Shown here piece by piece: positions 39,530 through 45,890 of a stretch of DNA of 64,000 bases. Position 1 is the first letter of the stretch, and the number at the start of each line of letters is the position of its first letter. The stretch is from Bartonella raoultii (GTDB lineage Bacteria; Pseudomonadota; Alphaproteobacteria; Rhizobiales; Rhizobiaceae): NCBI RefSeq assembly GCF_019659805.1, contig NZ_JAIFRO010000002.1, positions 276,633 through 340,632 of the forward strand. The letters run 5' to 3'. The translations under genes were made by a program, and so were the position numbers. The notes beneath the pieces were generated by a model, which saw only the letters and a program-made list of their open reading frames with translations, did not search any database and was not told where the DNA came from.

Positions 39530-40363
39530 ATGAATATGAAATGGTTAATAACAGCTTCTGCTTTCACGTTGGTTTCAGTTTCAGCGGTACAGGCAGCAGA
39601 TGTTGTTGTTCCCCCCAACCCTACACCCATTACGCCAATTGTTGTTCCTTCTACTTTTTCTTGGACAGGTTTTTACGTTGGTGGTCAAGTTGGTGGTTTT
39701 TCAAGTAAAATAAAGATAAACGGTTTCCATGAAGGAAAAACCATTTCGGTAGATAAGGATTTGTTACCGAAACTATCAGGTTTTTTAGGAGGACTTTACG
39801 CGGGTTCCAATGTTGATCTTGGTAATGGCCTTATTCTAGGTGTTGATACGGATATCGTCTGGGCTAATAAAGATGATACGAAGACAGCAGCAGCATTCGC
39901 GATTCATCCAGAGCGGCTAGAATATATTATGAAAACATTAAAAGAGGCTGGAATTAAAGTTGATAAAGATGCAATAACGCCTGGTGATAAAAGTCAGAGC
40001 AGCTTTACCTTGAAAGAAAAGTGGGCTGGAGCAACGCGTGTACGCATTGGTTTTGCTGCTGATCGCCTTATGCCTTATATTGCTGGTGGTATTGCCTATA
40101 CACAGTTGCAAGATATCGCATCGGTATCGATTACAGGAAAAGCTTCAGGAAAAGTCATTGCTTCTGGTAACCTTTCCGATGAAACAAAGACATTTGTTGG
40201 TTATACTCTCGGTGCAGGTGTTGATTTAGCTATGACAAATAATATTATTGTGCGTGCAGAATACCGTTATTCAGATTTTGGTAAAAAGAAATACCCAAAG
40301 TATAACTACGAAACTTCTTACAGAACCAATGACTTTCGCGTTGGTGTCGCTTACAAATTTTAA
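39530..40363 (+). CDS. hemin-binding outer membrane protein, Hbp/Omp25-31 family (copy 1)
   Basis: A 277-residue outer-membrane beta-barrel. The signal peptide ends at about VQA-22. The barrel starts FSWTGFYVGGQVGGFSSK (from about 42), continues GLYAGSNVDLGNGLILGVDTDI and WAGATRVRIGFAADRLMPYIAGGIAY, and ends in YRYSDFGKKK and FRVGVAYKF, whose terminal Phe is the outer-membrane targeting signal. Bartonella Hbp proteins bind hemin at the cell surface. The variable loop here (about 115-160) is short and helix-like. It has its own box upstream and terminator downstream, so it should be a single-gene unit. The exact letter (HbpA, B, C...) cannot be set. Confidence 0.9.
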   Translation: MNMKWLITASAFTLVSVSAVQAADVVVPPNPTPITPIVVPSTFSWTGFYVGGQVGGFSSKIKINGFHEGKTISVDKDLLPKLSGFLGGLYAGSNVDLGNGLILGVDTDIVWANKDDTKTAAAFAIHPERLEYIMKTLKEAGIKVDKDAITPGDKSQSSFTLKEKWAGATRVRIGFAADRLMPYIAGGIAYTQLQDIASVSITGKASGKVIASGNLSDETKTFVGYTLGAGVDLAMTNNIIVRAEYRYSDFGKKKYPKYNYETSYRTNDFRVGVAYKF

Positions 40364-40384
40364 TATTATAAGTTAAATTGCTTG

Positions 40385-40417
40385 AAGGCTTCGTTTAGAG
40401 CGGAGCCTTTATTTTTA
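40385..40417 (+). terminator. rho-independent terminator of hbp copy 1
   Basis: AAGGCTTCG (40385-40393) pairs with CGGAGCCTT (40401-40409), one wobble pair, around a seven-base loop, followed by a T-rich tail. The next hbp box begins only 12 bases after the stem. Confidence 0.85.
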
Positions 40418-40421
40418 TAAC

Positions 40422-40442
40422 TGTGTCATTTTTACTACAGAT
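40422..40442 (+). promoter_or_regulatory. conserved hbp upstream element 2 (H-box candidate)
   Basis: The block is identical over 21 bases to element 1 and ends 55 bases before ATG 40498. It sits directly behind the terminator of the preceding gene. Confidence 0.8.
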
Positions 40443-40497
40443 TTTTTATGTATTGTCATGTAGCACTATGAATAAATATAAATTAGGAGCAAAACTT

Positions 40498-41289
40498 ATG
40501 AATATAAAATCTTTTGTAACAACTTCTGTTATTGCTTTAATTTCAGCTTCTGCAGCACATGCAGCTGATGTTATCATTCCTCAACAAGTTGCACCAGCAG
40601 CAGTAATTACTGCCCCTTCATTTTCTTGGGAAGGTTTTTATCTTGGTGCGCAGATTGGTGGCCTTTCCACATCTGCTAAATTACATGATAAAACAATTTC
40701 AGATAGAGAGGTTTATAAAGCTTCTGGGATGTTGGGTGGACTTTATGGAGGTTACAATTTTAATCTCGGTAGTGGTATGATCTTCGGCATTGACACAGAT
40801 ATAGCTTTTACTGGTAATAAAGATACACGTACAGCTTATGAATCTTCAAAACCATCAAAACAAGAAAATGCAAATAGCGGTACTGAACAAGAGCAATCAA
40901 GAAAGAATGAAGTAGGAGTTGCATATAGAGAGACTTTTAAAGAAAAATGGGCTGGTGCTACACGCGTTCGTGTTGGTTTTGTAGCTGATCGCATTATGCC
41001 ATATGTTGCGGGTGGTGTTGCTTATGCACAGATGCAAATAGGAGCTTCAGAAAAAGTTGCGCAAAAAGATGCAGATGGACAAACCATTGCTCATGACAGA
41101 AGTGAAGCAAAAAAGACAGTGGTTGGTTTTACCCTTGGTGCAGGTGTTGACTTTGCTGTAACTGATAATGTCTTGTTGCGTGCGGAATATCGTTACTCTG
41201 ATTTTGGTAAAAAGAAATTTGAGAAAGATGGAGCTGAGTTTGACTTCAAAACCAATGATTTCCGTGTTGGAGTTGCATACAAATTCTGA
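40498..41289 (+). CDS. hemin-binding outer membrane protein, Hbp/Omp25-31 family (copy 2)
   Basis: A 263-residue beta-barrel beginning MNIKSFVTTSVIALISASAA (signal peptide to about AHA-22). Barrel blocks are FSWEGFYLGAQIGGLS, GLYGGYNFNLGSGMIFGIDTDI, WAGATRVRVGFVADRIMPYVAGGVAY and the end YRYSDFGKKKF to VAYKF. The second loop (about 113-140) is Ser/Glu/Asn-rich and the third is charged (KVAQKDADGQTIAHDRSE). GGAG lies seven bases before the ATG; a start 25 codons earlier is open but would mask the signal peptide. Same expected role as copy 1. Confidence 0.9.
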   Translation: MNIKSFVTTSVIALISASAAHAADVIIPQQVAPAAVITAPSFSWEGFYLGAQIGGLSTSAKLHDKTISDREVYKASGMLGGLYGGYNFNLGSGMIFGIDTDIAFTGNKDTRTAYESSKPSKQENANSGTEQEQSRKNEVGVAYRETFKEKWAGATRVRVGFVADRIMPYVAGGVAYAQMQIGASEKVAQKDADGQTIAHDRSEAKKTVVGFTLGAGVDFAVTDNVLLRAEYRYSDFGKKKFEKDGAEFDFKTNDFRVGVAYKF

Positions 41290-41310
41290 TTAAGTGCAAA
41301 ATAAAATCAT

Positions 41311-41343
41311 AAAAAAGCTCTGTCAAAGACAGAGCTTTTTTTT
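41311..41343 (+). terminator. rho-independent terminator of hbp copy 2
   Basis: AGCTCTGTC (41316-41324) pairs perfectly with GACAGAGCT (41328-41336) around an AAA loop; A residues before and T residues after extend the stem and give the T tail. Confidence 0.9.
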
Positions 41344-41416
41344 ATAATTACTACTCTATTTTTTGTAATCCTATCATCCTATATGCAAAATCTAAAAATT
41401 AGAAGAAGTAGATTTA

Positions 41417-42197
41417 TTGAACTAAAATTTTTATAGCTATTTTTGTTATCGCTTTGTTTACAGTATCTAGCTATTGATACTGGCATTCTTCATAAAAACA
41501 ATAGCACAGTTGTAATTTTGTATCTTCGTATTTTTGAAAAAAGTTTAATTTTGTTCATATAGTAAAACTTTTCAAGTAAGATAAAGGTAATAGCTTTAAA
41601 ATATGCAGTGAAGAGTTTTGGTAAAAATACAACATTTAAGCTTTCAAACTTCATAGATGGTTTTATGCAGGTTTTAATGTGAATTTTAGAAATAGTTTTA
41701 ATTTTGAGTGTTGAGCTAGATGCGGCTCAGCAAATCGTAAAAAAGAGGACGTAAGACTTCTTGATACTCAAGCGATAGATATCAATAATCTTTTTAAGAA
41801 TGTTAAAGATGAAGCAATATTTGAAAAAATGATATTATAATAAAGCGTTATCTTTAAAAGGAAATTGGAAGATAATCTAATATTCAATATATACTGCGTT
41901 AATTTTACTGTTGTTAATCACTTTATATTGTAGTGGCATTTTTGTCTGCAAGTGTAGGATATTTAAATCATTCAGAGAAAATTGATTATTTGTTTAATTC
42001 CTAGAATAGTGGTGCTTAATGCTACTGGAATTAATGCGTCTTAGACAAAGTTTATTTTTCTACTGGTATTAATTGTACTGTGCTTGAATAATGTCTCCTA
42101 TTATGGGTGGAATATTGTTATTCTAATTTCAATAAAAAGAAGATGAGGGGACTATAAAAACAGAAATTTCCACATTGATATTGCTTACAAGTTATCA
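41417..42197 (+). pseudogene. decayed hbp gene (pseudogene A), closest to copy 3
   Basis: This stretch aligns along its whole length with hbp genes but is full of stops and frameshifts. In shifting frames one reads: FVIALFTVSS (signal peptide, compare SVIALISASA), NFSSKIK at 41566 (NFSSKTK in copy 3), FYAGFNVNF (LYAGSNIDL), VELDAA (VETDAV), DTQAIDINNLFKNVKDEA from 41763 (copy 3: ATQAADFNDALKNVKGFK), the equivalent of FTVSDRFMPYIAGGIAYAQVQGI at DNA level, YSNFNKKK near 42117 (YSDFGKKK) and DIAYKL at the end. The start codon is now TTG. Its promoter and terminator are also traceable in degraded form. Confidence 0.88.
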
Positions 42198-42276
42198 TTT
42201 ATAGAGAAAGAAATGATGTACATAAGCTTAAATTATAAGAATCTTTATCTGTGATGGAGTCTTCTATTTTGGTTGT

Positions 42277-42297
42277 TGTGTCATTTTTACTACAGAT
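42277..42297 (+). promoter_or_regulatory. conserved hbp upstream element 3 (H-box candidate)
   Basis: Identical over 21 bases to elements 1 and 2; ends 54 bases before ATG 42352. The bases just upstream (GGAGTCTTCTATTTT) look like the worn terminator of pseudogene A. Confidence 0.8.
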
Positions 42298-42351
42298 TTT
42301 CTTTACGCAATCATGTAAGAACTGAGGTAGGAATTAAAAGGAGCAAAATTT

Positions 42352-43416
42352 ATGAATATAAAATCTTTAATAACTACTTCTGTTATTACAATAATATCAG
42401 CTTCGGTAGCACAGGCAGCTGATATTATTGTTCCTCATGAAACGGTGCCAGCAGCAGTGATTACTGCCCCTTCATTTTCTTGGACAGGTTTTTATCTTGG
42501 TGCGCAGATTGGTAATTTTTCAAGTAAGACAAAAATCACAGATCCCGAAGATACGGGGAGAATTTTTCTTAAAGATTTAACACCTAAGCCTTCAGGTTTT
42601 ATAGGGGGACTTTATGCGGGTTCTAATATAGATCTTGGAAATGGTCTTATTTTTGGTGTTGAAACGGATGCAGTCTGGGCAGATCGTGAAAAAACAAAAA
42701 AGGATGAAATTGTTCTTACTGCTACTCAAGCAGCAGATTTTAATGACGCTCTTAAGAATGTTAAAGGTTTTAAGCCGTTTACCAGAGGCGATGTTATAAC
42801 AGAGAGTTATTCTTATAAGGAAAAATGGTCTGGTGCTACACGTGTACGTATCGGTTTTACTGTTTCTGATCGCTTTATGCCTTATATCGCTGGTGGTATT
42901 GCTTATGCACAAGTGCAGGGTATTCAAGCAGTGTCAGGACAAAATAAGGTAGAACAACCTGAAAATAATGCACAAACAGTTAGTATACAAACAGTGACTG
43001 AGAGCGGTGCTTCTACTCTTCCCCCTCCAGGATTTCCAACAGATACTGATGGCGATAAAGATCCAAATACTGGAACTAACGGTAATGTTGATCCACAAGG
43101 CGGCGTTGATCCACAAGGTGGCGTTGATCCACAAGGTGGCGTTGATCCACAAGGTGGCGTTGATCCACAAGGTGGCGGTAGCCATATTCCAAATGTGCCT
43201 GAAGTATCGACAGTTAATGCGAATTGGGCTGATGAAACAAAGACAATGGTTGGTTTTACCATCGGTGCTGGTATTGATTTTGCTGTGACTAATAATGTTC
43301 TGTTACGTGCGGAATATCGTTATTCCGATTTTGGTAAAAAGAAATTCGCAAACGGAAGACGGGAATTTAGCTATAAAACAAATGATTTCCGTGTTGGTAT
43401 AGCTTATAAATTCTAA
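42352..43416 (+). CDS. hemin-binding outer membrane protein, Hbp/Omp25-31 family (copy 3, with repeat loop)
   Basis: A 354-residue beta-barrel; signal peptide 1-22 (ends VAQA). Barrel blocks are FSWTGFYLGAQIGNFSSK (42-59), GLYAGSNIDLGNGLIFGVETD, WSGATRVRIGF, FMPYIAGGIAYAQVQ, then a long loop (about 190-285), FTIGAGIDFAVTNNVLLRAEYRYSDFGKKKF and IAYKF. The long loop holds the acidic motif DTDGDKDPN (231-239), which resembles calcium-binding type-3 repeats, followed by five copies of VDPQGG (246-275). Loops of this kind should face outward. The ATG follows an AAGGAGC site. Confidence 0.9.
   Translation: MNIKSLITTSVITIISASVAQAADIIVPHETVPAAVITAPSFSWTGFYLGAQIGNFSSKTKITDPEDTGRIFLKDLTPKPSGFIGGLYAGSNIDLGNGLIFGVETDAVWADREKTKKDEIVLTATQAADFNDALKNVKGFKPFTRGDVITESYSYKEKWSGATRVRIGFTVSDRFMPYIAGGIAYAQVQGIQAVSGQNKVEQPENNAQTVSIQTVTESGASTLPPPGFPTDTDGDKDPNTGTNGNVDPQGGVDPQGGVDPQGGVDPQGGVDPQGGGSHIPNVPEVSTVNANWADETKTMVGFTIGAGIDFAVTNNVLLRAEYRYSDFGKKKFANGRREFSYKTNDFRVGIAYKF
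43087..43176 (+). repeat. five tandem 18-bp repeats inside hbp copy 3
   Basis: The unit GTTGATCCACAAGGTGGC occurs five times without spacers; the first unit differs by one base and the others are identical. It encodes VDPQGG. Being a multiple of three, gain or loss of units changes loop length without breaking the frame. Confidence 0.97.
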
Positions 43417-43441
43417 TTAATCAGAAAATAAAATTGCTAAG

Positions 43442-43474
43442 AGGCTCCATCAATGATGGGGCCTTTATTGTTTT
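43442..43474 (+). terminator. rho-independent terminator of hbp copy 3
   Basis: AGGCTCCATC (43442-43451) pairs with GATGGGGCCT (43455-43464), one G-U pair, around AAT, and is followed by TTATTGTTTT. Confidence 0.88.
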
Positions 43475-43534
43475 AATAGGTTTAAAAAAGAATCTGATTA
43501 TTAAATCAATATCATATCAGTTCTATCTTTACGA

Positions 43535-43560
43535 ACTGTTATAATTTTTTATACTACCAG
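43535..43560 (+). promoter_or_regulatory. degraded hbp box before pseudogene B
   Basis: AACTGTTATAATTTTTTATA followed by CTACCAG aligns with AACTGTGTCATTTTTACTACAG of the intact leaders when small insertions are allowed. It lies at the expected distance before the remnant hbp coding sequence. Confidence 0.4.
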
Positions 43561-43621
43561 AAAAAGTTTTTGTACCAAGCTATAAATAGCATTCCATGAG
43601 ACAGAATCTGTCTCTTAAGTA

Positions 43622-44003
43622 GTTTAAGAACAAATCTATTTTAACTTTTTTTAAGAAAATAATACAATGCCTACGGGAGTATATTGGTTTTATAATTGTT
43701 ATTAGCTGTTTTAGTGCTAGCTTTATTGAAGGAATCTGCTGATGCACAGATGTAAAGTATATATATAACCCAGAGATTTTTAATAGGACAAATCTAATTT
43801 AATAGAAAAAGGAGTACGAATCAATTTATGGAGTGATTAATAAATTTGTCATTTCATATCAAAATAATTGTTTATTATATCGTTTAATCAATTAAATAAA
43901 TATTATTATTCAGATTTTAATAAAAGGAAAAATTCTTCAGAAAAGAAATAGACTTTATAATAATATCAATAACTTTCGTATTGATCTTGCTGAAAAATTT
44001 TCA
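43622..44003 (+). pseudogene. decayed and internally deleted hbp gene (pseudogene B), closest to copy 2
   Basis: The right part is clearly hbp-derived: YSDFNKRK at 43907 (YSDFGKKK) and NNFRIDLAEKF ending at about 44000 (NDFRVGVAYKF). Further left, 43653-43755 aligns at DNA level with the block coding KEKWAGATRVRVGFVADRIMPYVAGGVAYAQM in copy 2, including an exact GCACAGATG. The roughly 30 bases before that resemble the start of an hbp signal peptide, so several hundred bases of the first half appear deleted. Stops occur in every frame. Confidence 0.75.
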
Positions 44004-44063
44004 CATTATAAGAGCAGAATTATCTCCAAACGCTATTTTTACAGAGCCTTTATTTTCTGTGAC

Positions 44064-44084
44064 TGTGTTATTTTTGCTACAGAT
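44064..44084 (+). promoter_or_regulatory. conserved hbp upstream element 4 (H-box candidate, two changes)
   Basis: TGTTATTTTTGCTACAGAT: the same block as elements 1-3 with C to T and A to G changes; ends 54 bases before ATG 44139. The preceding ACAGAGCCTTTATTTTCTG resembles the terminator arm and spacer before element 2, a probable remnant of pseudogene B's terminator. Confidence 0.72.
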
Positions 44085-44138
44085 ATTTTAAAATAGATGC
44101 TCTATATACATATCATTTTGGATATTTGGAGATAACTT

Positions 44139-45641
44139 ATGAATACGAAACGTTTAATATCAGCATCTATTTTTGCTTTAATATCGGCTTCTACAGCACA
44201 AGCAGCGGATGTCATGGTCCCTCAACAAATGACCTCTTCTACTTCATCAGCTATTGTTGTTCCTCCTTTTACATGGACAGGTTTTTATTTTGGCGGTCAA
44301 GTTGGCAGTTTTTCCAGTAAAACTGATATGGACCTTGTTGGTAAGGATAAAACGTTACCACTGAATAAAGATTTATCGCCTAAGCTTTCAGGTTTTGTAA
44401 GTGGTCTTTACGCAGGCTCCAATATTGATCTTGGTGATAATTTTATTTTAGGGATCGATACGGATTTAACTTGGTATGGGAAAAAATATACAAAGACAAT
44501 TACCATCGGTGCGGCTAATAATGCCTCTAATGCTTCAGTAGATGGTTTAATAGCAAGGTCTGGTAGATCGGTGCGTTCAGCATCCGGAGATTCAAGTTCA
44601 TCATCAGGTGGAACGCAATCTACGACAACACAAGCACCAGCACCAGAAACACCAGCAGCATCAACATCAACACCAGCAGCATCAGCACCAGCACCAGCAA
44701 CACCAGTAACATCAGCAGCACCAGAAGCAGCAGCATCAGCACCAGCAGCGTCAGCAGCAGCAACACCAGCACCAGCACCGTCAGCACCGAAGTCAACGAT
44801 AGAAACATCAACGCAGACATCATCAACACTATCTTTGCCTACAACTTCAGCATCGGTAGGTTCAACGTCAGAAAAATCGACACCACAATTAGCAAGTTCG
44901 GCTTCGGCAGATCAAGCATCATCCGCAAAACCGGCTAGTGGAACAAATGGTAGCAGTTATCACCGTAGTGGATCTTCCCATGGAGCTGGAACCTCCCATT
45001 CACATAATCCCCATTCGTACAGTAGTAGTAATGGAAGTAGTGCTCATTCGCATGGCGCTCAAAATCCACACAATTCACAAAATAATGGGAGAAATAATAC
45101 CAATCCACATAGTGCTGGAACAAATGCCTCTCATCCTCATGTTGCACAGAATATGGCTGGACGTAGTGCACAAGGTACACAAGCTGTGGATAAAAACAGT
45201 GATGGTGTATATGGTATAGAAGAAATGAGGAAAATAATTCAAAGTCTTGGTCTTGAAAAAGAGGAAAGTGTTGAAACTTTTAGCCATACATTTAAGCAAA
45301 ATTGGGCTGGGGCAACACGAGTACGTATTGGTTTTGCTGCTGATCGCTTTATGCCTTATCTTGCTGGTGGTGTTGCTTATGGTCAGTTCCAAGACACTGT
45401 ATCGGTACCACTTAAGAAATCAGATGGACAAGCAGCTTCTTCTAAAAATATAGCGGATGAGACAAAGACAATGGTTGGTTATACTCTTGGCGGTGGAGTT
45501 GATTTTGCAATACTAGACAATGTCATTGTGCGTGCAGAATATCGTTATTCCGATTTTGGTAAAAAGAAATTCACAAAAGAAAAGTTTGAAATTAGCTACA
45601 AGACCAATGATTTCCGTGTTGGTGTTGCTTACAAATTCTAA
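44139..45641 (+). CDS. hemin-binding outer membrane protein, Hbp/Omp25-31 family (copy 4, with a giant loop)
   Basis: A 500-residue member, nearly twice the usual size. Signal peptide 1-22; barrel blocks FTWTGFYFGGQVGSFSSK, GLYAGSNIDLGDNFILGIDTDL, WAGATRVRIGFAADRFMPYLAGG, YRYSDFGKKKF and VAYKF are all kept. Between about 120 and 380, where other copies have a 30-50 residue loop, it has Ser-rich (150-165), Ala/Pro/Ser/Thr (165-220), Ser/Thr-rich (220-270) and His/Asn/Ser-rich segments (275-335, 11 His), then an EF-hand-like loop DKNSDGVYGIEE (351-362) and a helix. The insertion keeps the frame and the barrel, so the protein is probably functional. Metal, calcium or haem binding by the loop is an inference. 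Confidence 0.9.
   Translation: MNTKRLISASIFALISASTAQAADVMVPQQMTSSTSSAIVVPPFTWTGFYFGGQVGSFSSKTDMDLVGKDKTLPLNKDLSPKLSGFVSGLYAGSNIDLGDNFILGIDTDLTWYGKKYTKTITIGAANNASNASVDGLIARSGRSVRSASGDSSSSSGGTQSTTTQAPAPETPAASTSTPAASAPAPATPVTSAAPEAAASAPAASAAATPAPAPSAPKSTIETSTQTSSTLSLPTTSASVGSTSEKSTPQLASSASADQASSAKPASGTNGSSYHRSGSSHGAGTSHSHNPHSYSSSNGSSAHSHGAQNPHNSQNNGRNNTNPHSAGTNASHPHVAQNMAGRSAQGTQAVDKNSDGVYGIEEMRKIIQSLGLEKEESVETFSHTFKQNWAGATRVRIGFAADRFMPYLAGGVAYGQFQDTVSVPLKKSDGQAASSKNIADETKTMVGYTLGGGVDFAILDNVIVRAEYRYSDFGKKKFTKEKFEISYKTNDFRVGVAYKF
44628..44800 (+). repeat. low-complexity GCA/CCA/TCA codon tract in hbp copy 4
   Basis: An irregular run of GCA, CCA, TCA and ACA codons giving Ala, Pro, Ser and Thr. 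Such tracts expand and shrink by slippage. The opposite strand is open for 69 codons as a Leu/Val artefact. Confidence 0.85.
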
Positions 45642-45665
45642 TTTTTTGTAAGAGCTAGTCTCTTG

Positions 45666-45698
45666 AAAGGCTCCACTTTCAGTGGGGCCTTTCTTTTT
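45666..45698 (+). terminator. rho-independent terminator of hbp copy 4
   Basis: AAAGGCTCCACT (45666-45677) pairs with AGTGGGGCCTTT (45681-45692) around TTC, one G-U pair, followed by CTTTTT. It closely resembles the terminator of copy 3. Confidence 0.9.
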
Positions 45699-45890
45699 GA
45701 AAAGATCATTTTTAGTTTCCTTTTGCGATGGTTTCATGATAAAGCCCATAGAATATAATAATGTATCTTCTTGATCGCTGCTTCATACGTATGATGAGCT
45801 CGGCTTTCCCTATAGATAAAAACCAGAGTTGCAGGGTTCAGGGAAGTTATGCAGAAATGAAATCGTAAAAGTGGACAGGAATATTTCACA

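Noticed and set aside
43087..43176. Could the 18-bp repeats be a CRISPR array?
   Set aside because: The units abut with no spacers, lie inside a coding frame, and no cas genes are present.
42924..43262. A 112-codon minus-strand open frame with repeated CGSTPP units
   Set aside because: Antisense reading of the 18-bp tandem repeats; no ribosome binding site and no family resemblance.
44620..44829. A 69-codon Leu/Val-rich open frame on the minus strand
   Set aside because: It is the mirror image of the GCA/CCA/TCA codon tract of hbp copy 4; composition alone keeps it open.
45770..45890. tRNA-like GGTTCAGGG sequence upstream of ileS
   Set aside because: No acceptor stem, D arm or anticodon arm can be folded around it.
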